Assembly: GCA_947304185.1 (NCBI GenBank)
Contig: CAMZAM010000020.1
Span: 1 to 36,287, forward strand
Reading direction: 5' to 3'
From: an uncultured Bacteroidales bacterium
GTDB lineage: Bacteria; Bacteroidota; Bacteroidia; Bacteroidales; F082
Length of the DNA: 36,287 bases
Positions 1 to 8,207 of this stretch are shown piece by piece; within the stretch, counting starts at the first letter, position 1, and every line of letters starts with the position of its first letter. Both the position numbers and the translations under genes were made by a program. The notes below the pieces were generated by a model. It saw nothing but the letters and a program-made list of their open reading frames with translations. It did not search any database and was not told where the DNA came from.

Positions 1-2
1 TG

Positions 3-425
3 AAGACAGACCCCAAAGCCCGATATCAAGGGTACACGTTCTTCTTTAAGGAGGGGCTTTGTTGGAGTGACATTAATACCACCTTTTTAAAATGCAGGAA
101 AAAGCAAAAAAGTATTAATGACGTGAAAAGTATGAGCCTATTTGGAATGACTGACATGGTTCCTGAAGCCTTTATAATTAGCATTATTAACTCGACTTTT
201 ATGAGCCACTACGTTGATGATTTTGTAAACAATACACAAACTTTTCAAATTAACGATGCTCGTCAATTACCGTTCATCGTTCCAGATATAGAGATGCTTA
301 AAGTGTTTATTCATATATTTGACCGAGCAATTTCTATCAAAAAAAGCACCAACGATGAAAGAGCATTGAATGATTTGCAATCTGATTTAGATAATACAAC
401 AATGACTCTGTATTGCCTTTCTTGA
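3..425 (+). CDS. C-terminal specificity segment of an N6-adenine methyltransferase, 5' end outside window
   Basis: The frame is open from the window edge to a TGA at 423-425 and encodes about 140 residues related to the C-terminus of the full methyltransferase on the opposite strand (802-4380). Shared landmarks are FKEGLCW (FKEGFCW in the full protein), SMSLF, a FQINDARQ block and a final helical stretch. In Eco57I/TaqI-like enzymes this part is the target-recognition domain. No motif I or NPPY is visible in the part I can see. It could be a silent cassette or the end of a second complete methyltransferase whose 5' part lies upstream. The residues before FKEG (ARYQGYTFF) also fit the family, so homology begins before the repeat. 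The stop abuts the next repeat copy at 426. Confidence 0.7.
   Translation, partial: KTDPKARYQGYTFFFKEGLCWSDINTTFLKCRKKQKSINDVKSMSLFGMTDMVPEAFIISIINSTFMSHYVDDFVNNTQTFQINDARQLPFIVPDIEMLKVFIHIFDRAISIKKSTNDERALNDLQSDLDNTTMTLYCLS
47..66 (+). repeat. Diverged copy of the 20-bp specificity-swap repeat
   Basis: TAAGGAGGGGCTTTGTTGGA differs at two of 20 positions from the perfect repeat pair at 426-445 and 1179-1198. It sits at the same codons (K-E-G-x-C-W) of the homologous tail. It is in direct orientation to the 426 copy and inverted relative to the copy in the full gene. Confidence 0.75.
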
Positions 426-445
426 TAAGGAGGGATTTTGTTGGA
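426..445 (+). repeat. Inverted repeat, left copy, head of silent specificity cassette
   Basis: TAAGGAGGGATTTTGTTGGA here is an exact reverse complement of 1179-1198. It begins directly after the stop codon of the preceding segment. It encodes the KEGFCW junction in the same phase as in the full methyltransferase gene, so inversion between the two copies keeps the reading frame. Confidence 0.9.
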
Positions 446-816
446 ATAATGTGCTTAATCCTTTAGCCAGGCTTTTGAAGGTAAAAATGAAGTCGGCGTC
501 AGTGAATGATGTTGGCTCCATGTCGTTAAGCTCATTGTTAAGTAGCGTGCCAAATTATTACATCGTTACTTTGTTGAATAGCAATTTATTGTTTGATTAT
601 TACAGAGAATACCTTAATTGCACAGTTAATATCCAAATCAACGATATTAGACAGATGCCTATCTTCATTCCAGCAAGTGATGATCTTAGTTGGATTCACA
701 AACTCTTCTTAAAAGCATATGAGATTAAGAAGTATAGCAACCACGAGCAATTACTTGAATTGGAACAAATTGAAGCGGCAATGGATAAGTTGGTATGTAC
801 TTTATATGGCATATAA
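427..816 (+). pseudogene. Silent alternative specificity (TRD) cassette, start-less
   Basis: The open frame runs from the repeat (KEGFCWNN...) to a TAA at 814-816, about 129 residues. Only internal GTG or ATG codons could start it, and no promoter lies between the preceding stop at 425 and the frame. It aligns in layout with the last 125 residues of the full methyltransferase: a VGSMSLSSL block (VVSMSLFTQ in the full protein), an IQINDIRQMPIFIP block (FQINDARQTPIVIP) and a terminal LYGI (LYAI). The intervening residues differ strongly, as expected for alternative DNA-recognition tails. I infer a silent cassette that becomes expressed after inversion. A simple truncated duplicate is the alternative, but the perfect in-phase repeat argues against random decay. 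Confidence 0.8.
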
Positions 817-3800
817 ATCGTTGATTGTGGTTTCTAAATTCCTCTGAATCAACAATAATTGCTCTTCCGCCTCACAAACGTGAAGCTTCCCTGCAAAGAG
901 GTTCCTTTTAATTGCCTGTGCATCAACAAACAACCTGGAGAGATTTTGCAAAATACTTTCAGGGGGAATCACTATGGGCGTTTGACGTGCGTCATTTATC
1001 TGAAAATGAGAGGTATTGTTGATGAAATTATCAACATATAAGCTCATAAAGTCCGTATTTATCAAGCAAACATAATACCAGTCAGGAAGTTTTGTCTGGG
1101 TAAACAATGACATGCTTACGACATCAAACACGCCTTTTGTCTTCAATCTCGCCTTCAAATAAGTCGAGTTAATATCTGTCCAACAAAATCCCTCCTTAAA
1201 ATAAAACTGAGGATTACGAACTACAGGCATACCTTCACCTTTTTTGCCTGAATTAGTCTTCAAAAATTGGACATTTTCTTTGGACCATGCAATGGCAAAT
1301 GGTGTTTCCAGATACCATCTATTACCATCCTTATCACCTTTATCATAAGGTACATAGTATGGTTTATCAGTACTAATTCCATTTTCTTTCTCATCCATAG
1401 TCAATGAATCCACATCGGCAATTTCATTATCATCAATCAGTCGATAAATATAGCCTTGTCCAAAAATATCACGACCAAATTTTTCTTTGATTCTATCAAA
1501 AGTGTCTGCTATTTGCTTTTCAGTACTTTGATTAAGAAACTCATTAGGAGTTAAATTATTAATGTAATCTTTGATTTTACTATATTTCTTTATAGCTTCA
1601 GTAAGCTTTTGAGGGCGTGATATATAAACATTATCCGCCCATTTTGATGATTTCCGAATAGCAATATATTTCCCGTTATTGGCCGTTGCCAACCCCTGAC
1701 CCCCTTCAGTCAAACAACCCAATAAAGCAACATCGCCTGGTTTTAATGAGGCACGATATCTCTCTAATTCTGCTTTGTTCTTTTCAATGTCACGAGAAGT
1801 CTTGATCTTATCCCACCATTTGTCATATAATTCTTTAACTTTTTCTCCGTATAAGTTCCATATCTTTAAGTTTAACTCAGTAGGTTTAAAAATAACAGCA
1901 TTCTGTGTATTGATATACATCGATTGTTTGACTGGCTCATACTCTATTGGGGTGTGTAGGTCTTTACTACCATCACGAAAGCGAATAGTATTATTTGCAT
2001 CATATGGCTTATTAACAACTTGTAAGATGCATGTATCAACCATGACTGATTCAAAAGGATTTGCCGTATCAAAAATGTACCGAATATTTTTTGATAGTAA
2101 CAAGTCACGCATATTACGTTTGGTCTGCGTTGTCCAAAAAGTTTTCGGGATTATGTAAGTTAACGAACCTCCATGTTTAGTCAATGCTAATCCTTTAAAT
2201 GTAAACAGATTGTACGTATCATCAGAAAATCCAAATTCTTGTTCGTACGCTTTTTTATCCTCTTCTTTGACACCTTTTGTAGATATGTATGGTGGATTAC
2301 CAATAACTATATCGAAACCATCTTTCACTCCAAACATCCATTCTGCATCAAAGAAATCTGAGACAGTATTTTGGTCGTATGGATTCCACGAAGTCAATTG
2401 TTCTACATTAAAGCCACTTTGAAAACCTTGTGAAAGCAAATCTACTAATTCTGCTCTCAAACTTTCATCTTGTTTACGTAGTCTAACTTTTTCACCAGCA
2501 GTATCAGCACGAAAATGTTTATGACGAACACTTTTTAATTGTTCTTTAAGCTCGGAAATCTGAGTGTCAATAAAAATATTGCCTTGAACGGCTTTCCCTT
2601 TGTTTTTAATGCCAAATAGGGTGTTTGCTGTTACAAATTTTGTCTCAAGATTGGGTAATGTCGGAATACCAAAGTTGGGTTTGCTATCATCCTTGTCACA
2701 ATCACATATTAATGATATAAAGAAACGCAGTTTTGTAATTTGGGTAGCAATACTCTGAATGTCGCATCCGTAGATACAATTTTCAATGATATTGAGTTTT
2801 AAATCGTATGTAGATTTGTCTGTCTCTATTTTTTTGAGTATATCAACAATTCGATTCAACAGACCCATCGGAAATGCTCCAGAACCACAAGCTGGATCTA
2901 AAATTTTAATACTTTTTAGTTTACCTGCAATCAATTGGTAATCTGACCAATGAAGTTCATCTGGTTCAAAATCATCTTTAAACATGGAACGAACAAGAGA
3001 AGTGTCGCCAAGATAAGCTATCAGGCTTTCATCTACCATATAACTTACTATTTCTCTTGGTGTATAGAACGAACCACTTTGATTTCGAGCTGTTTCCTTA
3101 GTTTCTGGGTTATATGCTCCTAGCAGATTTTCAAATACCTTTCCAAGCAATTCTGGGTCGAGTGCTACAGTTTGTTCAGCAGGTGTATTTTCTTCTATTG
3201 TAAAATTGTAGCGTTTCAATATTTCAAGCAATCCTTTTTCAGGTTTGAAAAACAAGATGTTTGGAACTACTGCACGATGACGATAACGTCCATCAGCAAA
3301 TCGACTATCATTGCGGCTAAATCCATCGTCATTAAATGATTGTTCAACTCCATCGTTATATTTAGTCTTATCCAAACATTCAAACAACCCTCCGTTCATA
3401 AATGGCACGTCAGAGAATAAGTCTATAACCTCATTTTTACTGATACTAAACATTTCAGCATAACGATAGAGAGATTTAATATCACGTTTGCCTTTTAATT
3501 CAGCAAAACGTCGTTTTTGACCATCTTCATCCTCTATGGCACGATTCAGAGTAGCAAAAAACAAATTTTGCAAAATAGCATTATAGTAATTGCCAACTGT
3601 TGGGCTCTGTGAATCGAAATCTATAAGAATAGTTTTTAAATAATCCTCATCAAATAGTCTATCAGGAACTAGTGTTTTTTGCTTGATAAACCACACAAAC
3701 ATCAACCGTGTTATTAAACGTATGATTTTAGTTTCAATATTGTCCCTGTCATCATCTTCTGTATTTGGATTATTGGGGAAAGTTATATTAGAATCTTCAC

Positions 3801-4380
3801 TAATAGCCCACAAGTACCATTCAAACAAATCGTTATAGAACTGTTTGGTAAGAGCTTCTATTGAGAATCTGTATAATAAGTCCTCCCATGGATTCAGCTT
3901 TTTAGTTCCTTCTTGCCGATCTCTAATTCTACCTTTGTCAATTAAAAACTGAGTTGGAGTTTTAATAGCCGAATTCTCTCCAAGAAGAAATGAATAACGC
4001 CTTGGATTACTGTATGAACGTTTAATTCGATTGTTTTCAGATAAATCGGCATCCATCTGCAAAAGCGAGAAACGCCATTGTTTTCCATCGCCAGGAACGA
4101 AAGCCACTAATGCTCGGTTATAATAACTATGATTCAAAAGCATACGAAAAGCATCTTTAGCTATGCCGACTCTAGCGTCGTTGAGCGAGTTGTGATGGAC
4201 TTCAAACACCTCGAGTTCAAGGGACTTGCATTTACCTAAGCGACATGCTTCGGAGGCAAAATTCTGAGTACCAGTCAATGAAATCTTTTCATAATCACGG
4301 TAAAAATCTTCTGGAAGGAAATTATCTTCAAGAAATTTTACAAACGATTCTCTGTTGTATGCTTTATCAAGTGAAATCAT
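802..4380 (-). CDS. Eco57I-like N6-adenine DNA methyltransferase with C-terminal TRD
   Basis: The 1192-residue protein should transfer a methyl group from SAM to adenine N6 within a specific target. Residues 1-160 are an N-terminal domain I cannot assign; it has an ELEVFEVHH strand, but I see no convincing PD-(D/E)xK site. Residue 435 onward begins the SFYTPREIV motif typical of N6-MTases. Motif I is LDPACGSG near 494-501 and the catalytic NPPY is at 695-698. The tail after KEGFCW (about 1062-1067) is the target-recognition domain. The gene overlaps the upstream helicase by 4 nt (ATGA), implying translational coupling. Its stop overlaps the converging silent cassette by 15 nt. The 20-bp repeat at 1179-1198 makes the tail switchable. 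Alternatives are a PglX-, DrmMI- or Type ISP-like methylase subunit. Confidence 0.92.
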   Translation of the reverse strand: MISLDKAYNRESFVKFLEDNFLPEDFYRDYEKISLTGTQNFASEACRLGKCKSLELEVFEVHHNSLNDARVGIAKDAFRMLLNHSYYNRALVAFVPGDGKQWRFSLLQMDADLSENNRIKRSYSNPRRYSFLLGENSAIKTPTQFLIDKGRIRDRQEGTKKLNPWEDLLYRFSIEALTKQFYNDLFEWYLWAISEDSNITFPNNPNTEDDDRDNIETKIIRLITRLMFVWFIKQKTLVPDRLFDEDYLKTILIDFDSQSPTVGNYYNAILQNLFFATLNRAIEDEDGQKRRFAELKGKRDIKSLYRYAEMFSISKNEVIDLFSDVPFMNGGLFECLDKTKYNDGVEQSFNDDGFSRNDSRFADGRYRHRAVVPNILFFKPEKGLLEILKRYNFTIEENTPAEQTVALDPELLGKVFENLLGAYNPETKETARNQSGSFYTPREIVSYMVDESLIAYLGDTSLVRSMFKDDFEPDELHWSDYQLIAGKLKSIKILDPACGSGAFPMGLLNRIVDILKKIETDKSTYDLKLNIIENCIYGCDIQSIATQITKLRFFISLICDCDKDDSKPNFGIPTLPNLETKFVTANTLFGIKNKGKAVQGNIFIDTQISELKEQLKSVRHKHFRADTAGEKVRLRKQDESLRAELVDLLSQGFQSGFNVEQLTSWNPYDQNTVSDFFDAEWMFGVKDGFDIVIGNPPYISTKGVKEEDKKAYEQEFGFSDDTYNLFTFKGLALTKHGGSLTYIIPKTFWTTQTKRNMRDLLLSKNIRYIFDTANPFESVMVDTCILQVVNKPYDANNTIRFRDGSKDLHTPIEYEPVKQSMYINTQNAVIFKPTELNLKIWNLYGEKVKELYDKWWDKIKTSRDIEKNKAELERYRASLKPGDVALLGCLTEGGQGLATANNGKYIAIRKSSKWADNVYISRPQKLTEAIKKYSKIKDYINNLTPNEFLNQSTEKQIADTFDRIKEKFGRDIFGQGYIYRLIDDNEIADVDSLTMDEKENGISTDKPYYVPYDKGDKDGNRWYLETPFAIAWSKENVQFLKTNSGKKGEGMPVVRNPQFYFKEGFCWTDINSTYLKARLKTKGVFDVVSMSLFTQTKLPDWYYVCLINTDFMSLYVDNFINNTSHFQINDARQTPIVIPPESILQNLSRLFVDAQAIKRNLFAGKLHVCEAEEQLLLIQRNLETTINDLYAI
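1179..1198 (-). repeat. Inverted repeat, right copy, inside the methyltransferase gene
   Basis: The minus strand reads TAAGGAGGGATTTTGTTGGA, identical to 426-445. It marks the exact border between the constant body (residues 1 to about 1061) and the variable recognition tail. The 733 bp between the two copies (446-1178) would be the invertible segment. Confidence 0.9.
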
Positions 4381-7300
4381 AATTCTAACTCAGTTTGTGG
4401 ATTTGTATTTACATTTTGCATTTCTTCAGCTATGATGAGCGTTTCTGCACCAAGCGATACACTATCATAATCGCGAAGAGCAGCACTGATATATGATTTG
4501 CTAATAATATCTGGTAACGATGAAAATTCACTAGGTTTTAGTCGGTTAATAGCACGTAATGAATAACCAGACAAACTATCTCGCATAATTGCTGTTTTGA
4601 GATCTTCAAGATAATCTCTATCACAAACATTTGTTTGAACAATTATGCGAACTTTGTCTAAAGCATCTCGCTTTGCTTTGTCTTTGTCGCTGTCCGCAAT
4701 ATGTGTAAAGAGTGCGTTCTTGAGTTCTGTAAAACGTTTTGAGAATGCAGATGAAAGCTTATATCCGTCTTCCGATTCTGAGGCTGCCAATATCTTTAAA
4801 CCTTCTTCTGGAGAAATGTCTTTAATGTCACCTTCCATAGGTGCGAATTTAAACACATAATCGCTTCCTTTTTTGGCAAATGCTATGATGCCTCCTTCGG
4901 ATGTTGTTGTTAGACGACGTATTTTACTACGCAGCGGAATAGTTAAAGCCTCACGCATGGCATCAGTATATTCCATTTCATGCAATAACGAACGGTACGG
5001 AGTGTCCCAAGATTCACTTTCCTGTTCTGCCATCAACTGTTTATACTGTTTTTCAAAGAAGTTGTTCAATTCTTCTTCTTCAGTAAGATACCTGGTGTCT
5101 TCGCCCATGATGGCGTGAATCATGGCCATCTTTAGTGTTGTTATTTCTTTAGTTCTAGTCTCTGTTTCACCAATGGATGTTGGGAAATAGTTGTAAATAT
5201 ATAATTCGTCAAATACTTTTTTATTGATACGATTAATACGACCGACACGCTGGATTATACGAGTCGGATTATATGGGATATCATAATTATAGATGGTGCC
5301 GGCACGGTGTAGGTTGTAACCTTCTGAGATGGCATCTGTGGCAACCAAAATTTTATATGTATCAGTTTGGAGATTTTCATCAAGTCCAGCATCAAAATTA
5401 GCCCTAATTATATTCTTATTTTTTGTAGAAGCTTCTTTTGAGGTATATGCAAATACAGGTAAATTATTATCTTTCAGTTTCTTACCCAAATATTCAACAG
5501 TATCAGCAAACTGTGAAAAGACTATGATTTTTCGTTTTGGATCAGATACAAGTTGTTTTTTGAGAATACCGACAAAAGCATGAAGTTTAGGATCATTCTC
5601 AATCGGGACATTATTCCATTTTTCTTTGAGATCTTCAAGTATGGCAATATCTGATTTCAATATTGTAAAGAACTCATCTTTAAGATACTCTATCGGAATC
5701 TCAAACATGCCTCTAGACTTCAGCTGCTCGATTTCATTCTCAACTGTTTCGTTCCAAATCTCTTCAATTTGGTCGCTGCTGGACTGATACAATTCTTGTA
5801 CATCGGGTAATTGCCCTTTTTTAAATACAGGTATCTTGCCTCGCTTCTCCATCCAACGTTGAATGTTTTGACAGTTGTGAAGCATATTTTGTAATGATTC
5901 TCGGAAAGCTGCTTGAGAACTTTCGAAGCGGTGGACAAGCATTGTACGCATGAAGGCTGCCAGGTTTCGTTGTGTACCAACGAACAAGTTGTATTCCATA
6001 CCGGCATCTTCTATGAGTTTTTTGATCTTATCAACAGCATCAGGTTTTGCATACAAAATAGGCTGATATCGTACAGCTTGGAAACTTATAGGATTTGCAT
6101 CTTGCTTATCATCAAGATACTCAGATTCAATAACATCATCTACGTCTTGATTTAAATCATGCACATCGCTGTCTTTGGGAGATATTGTTTTTAGTGTAGC
6201 ACAATATAATTCTTCCAAATCACCTAATTCATAACTTTCAATTCTAGGTGGTTGTGGTTTGGAAAATTCCATGTGCTGCTTCTCCATATCTTTTTTATAC
6301 TGCGGGATTTTCTCCAAGTCAAGACGTGAACGACGAATAACAAGAGGGGAAATGATTCTACGTATTTGTGTTGCGACATTCTCTATTGCTTTCTTTAAAT
6401 CCTCAATAGAAATTGTCCCTTCACGCTGCTGTTTATTAAGTCGCTTGTATGTATAAATCAACGATGTAAACTCAGCACCAAGATTATCTACTGTTTGCAA
6501 TGTCGTTTTTGTCGGATTCTGGAACAACTTAATCATTGCATAAATATCAGCAGGACGGTTGTTAAATGGTGTAGCCGTCAGCAGCATCACTTTATTATTC
6601 TTGCATATTTCATGCAAAATTGAATAATCACGAGTAAACTCATTTCTGTAAGCATGAGCCTCATCAATCATGATGAGCCATGTTTCATCAGCTCGTTTGG
6701 ATTGGTTATAAAAATCACGAACCTTATCCAAATTACCACGGCTGAAAACCATCGCATTTACTCCAAACTCAATGCGATAATCATCCCATTGTTGAGTCAA
6801 GTGAGGTGGAGCGATAATAATTGTGCGAAGATTTAAATTACGAGCAACCGTAGCTCCGATAATACTTTTACCCAAACCAACCACATCGGCAACAATAACA
6901 CCATTATGTCGATTGATGGTATCAATAGCTAATCGTATGGCATCTTCCTGATAACGCAAATCTTTAAAATCGCCATGAGTTATCTCACTCGGCATAGATA
7001 TCTGTTTGCTGTTATCAATATGAAAATACTCATACAGCACTCTCAAATACAACAAATAAGGCGTTGGAACCTTATCATACCAAATATGCTTTACTACGCC
7101 TTTCTCGAAATCTTCAACATGATCTTTATCTGCTACAATGATGGCATCATCCCATAAATTATTGAATATTTCTTCTGCGTCATCATATTCGGCTTTATCC
7201 TTAAAACGAACATTTATTTCATTGTTGCTTCGCAATCCGCTATAAGTCAGATTGCTGGAACCAGTAATAACTGTTCCTGGATCTGCACCATCCTCGCTCA

Positions 7301-7754
7301 ACTCATCTTTGTAAGTGAAGATATACATCTTTGCATGGCATGGGTCTTTGGTTTTTCTAATTTCCAATGAACCATCCTTAATTTTTTGGTAATAAATTCT
7401 AAAAGCTTCAGCTTGATCGTCGTTTTCAAAATAATCTGATTCATTGAATAAATGAACCAATTGCTCGTAAAAACCTTGCTTTTTCTGTTCTCTTGACGAG
7501 GAAGTGTTTTGAGCGAAGAAATCGAATTCTTTTGTCCTTTGCAAAAGATCATGCTCCATGTCCATTCCTACCAATATACGCATTGGTTTGTCCTCGATGT
7601 GCTTATAAATCTCTTGCAGACCTGAAAAATAGAAATATCCTACAAGGAAATCCATGCTTTTTGCCTTGCTTGGAAGAATAAGTGAAATCACTTTTGCTAA
7701 CGAGTTTTCTCCATCATTATGCAAAAAGTGTCTATAACGGCCAGAATTGCTCAT
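4377..7754 (-). CDS. PLD-family nuclease fused to SNF2-type helicase, restriction subunit
   Basis: The 1125-residue protein carries an N-terminal phospholipase-D-like nuclease domain: H140 and K142 in CHAKMYIF and GSSN at 165-168, one HKD half, so a dimer is likely as in BfiI-type nucleases. A superfamily 2 SNF2-like motor follows: Walker A VVGLGKS at 291-297, DEAH at 364-367, TATPFNN as motif III, and motif VI QRVGRINR near residue 836. I infer an ATP-driven translocase that cleaves unmodified DNA, paired with the methyltransferase it overlaps by 4 nt. The combination recalls DISARM (PLD DrmC, SNF2 DrmD) and Type ISP enzymes, but those keep the parts on different polypeptides or use other nucleases. 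I see no DUF1998 or other DISARM core gene in the window. Confidence 0.9.
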   Translation of the reverse strand: MSNSGRYRHFLHNDGENSLAKVISLILPSKAKSMDFLVGYFYFSGLQEIYKHIEDKPMRILVGMDMEHDLLQRTKEFDFFAQNTSSSREQKKQGFYEQLVHLFNESDYFENDDQAEAFRIYYQKIKDGSLEIRKTKDPCHAKMYIFTYKDELSEDGADPGTVITGSSNLTYSGLRSNNEINVRFKDKAEYDDAEEIFNNLWDDAIIVADKDHVEDFEKGVVKHIWYDKVPTPYLLYLRVLYEYFHIDNSKQISMPSEITHGDFKDLRYQEDAIRLAIDTINRHNGVIVADVVGLGKSIIGATVARNLNLRTIIIAPPHLTQQWDDYRIEFGVNAMVFSRGNLDKVRDFYNQSKRADETWLIMIDEAHAYRNEFTRDYSILHEICKNNKVMLLTATPFNNRPADIYAMIKLFQNPTKTTLQTVDNLGAEFTSLIYTYKRLNKQQREGTISIEDLKKAIENVATQIRRIISPLVIRRSRLDLEKIPQYKKDMEKQHMEFSKPQPPRIESYELGDLEELYCATLKTISPKDSDVHDLNQDVDDVIESEYLDDKQDANPISFQAVRYQPILYAKPDAVDKIKKLIEDAGMEYNLFVGTQRNLAAFMRTMLVHRFESSQAAFRESLQNMLHNCQNIQRWMEKRGKIPVFKKGQLPDVQELYQSSSDQIEEIWNETVENEIEQLKSRGMFEIPIEYLKDEFFTILKSDIAILEDLKEKWNNVPIENDPKLHAFVGILKKQLVSDPKRKIIVFSQFADTVEYLGKKLKDNNLPVFAYTSKEASTKNKNIIRANFDAGLDENLQTDTYKILVATDAISEGYNLHRAGTIYNYDIPYNPTRIIQRVGRINRINKKVFDELYIYNYFPTSIGETETRTKEITTLKMAMIHAIMGEDTRYLTEEEELNNFFEKQYKQLMAEQESESWDTPYRSLLHEMEYTDAMREALTIPLRSKIRRLTTTSEGGIIAFAKKGSDYVFKFAPMEGDIKDISPEEGLKILAASESEDGYKLSSAFSKRFTELKNALFTHIADSDKDKAKRDALDKVRIIVQTNVCDRDYLEDLKTAIMRDSLSGYSLRAINRLKPSEFSSLPDIISKSYISAALRDYDSVSLGAETLIIAEEMQNVNTNPQTELEL

Positions 7755-7778
7755 TAAATCATCTTTTGTTTTACCCTA

Positions 7779-7786
7779 CAAAATTA
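7779..7786 (-). promoter_or_regulatory. -7 box of the restriction-modification operon
   Basis: The minus strand reads TAATTTTG, matching the Bacteroidetes TAnnTTTG element, 25 bp upstream of the helicase start codon at 7754. No clear -33 TTTG is seen, which may indicate a weak or controlled promoter. Confidence 0.55.
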
Positions 7787-7802
7787 AACAAAAAATCACA
7801 TA

Positions 7803-7824
7803 ATTGTAATTAAAATTTTACAAT
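7803..7824. promoter_or_regulatory. Inverted repeat over the -33 region of the R-M promoter, possible operator
   Basis: ATTGTAA (7803-7809) and TTACAAT (7818-7824) form perfect 7-bp arms separated by 8 bp, placed where the -33 element of the minus-strand promoter should be. The position suits a repressor site, but the region is very AT-rich and chance is a real possibility. Confidence 0.35.
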
Positions 7825-7892
7825 GTAAAAAATTTTTAACAAAAATTTCATTTTTATGAAAGAAATGTAAACAAAATTTAACAATTAAATCC

Positions 7893-7923
7893 TTGACAGA
7901 TAAGGGGTTATGGTGTAATTTTG
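7893..7923 (+). promoter_or_regulatory. Strong-looking plus-strand promoter in front of the RAYT remnant
   Basis: TTGACA (7893-7898), a 17-bp spacer and TAATTTTG (7916-7923) make a near-ideal Bacteroidetes promoter. No intact plus-strand gene follows, so it is probably the orphaned promoter of the decayed transposase, and would now transcribe antisense into the SulP gene. Confidence 0.5.
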
Positions 7924-7979
7924 CAAAAGAATAAAACCAATATCATTACATGATTATGTTATATCCACGGAATTATTGA

Positions 7980-8207
7980 AATAAACGGACATCCCAAACA
8001 ATTGGATCGATCATCCGGGGATTTAAAATCGGCGTAACAAAACAAATCGGTTTTTCACCATGGCAACGTAATTATTATGAACATATCATTCAATCCGACA
8101 TCGAATATTCGAAAATCGCAAATTACATTGTCAATAACCCATTGAAATGGGAAAACGATAATTTTAACGAGAAACAATCTCCTCCGCCCTCTTCAGCGCG
8201 AAATTGA
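7980..8207 (+). pseudogene. Remnant of a REP-associated (Y1, RAYT/IS200-like) transposase
   Basis: An open stretch from 7980 to a TGA at 8205-8207 has no start codon and encodes the family's typical C-terminal blocks: SIIRGFKIGVTK, then WQRNYYEHII and YIVNNPLKWENDNFN. In intact RAYTs these follow the HUH and catalytic Tyr region, which is missing here. The preceding codons end in TGA at 7977-7979. Similarity stops near 8170, where the 3' end of the minus-strand SulP gene begins, so the last codons are read-through. I recognise the family by pattern only. It is a non-functional fragment. Confidence 0.75.
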
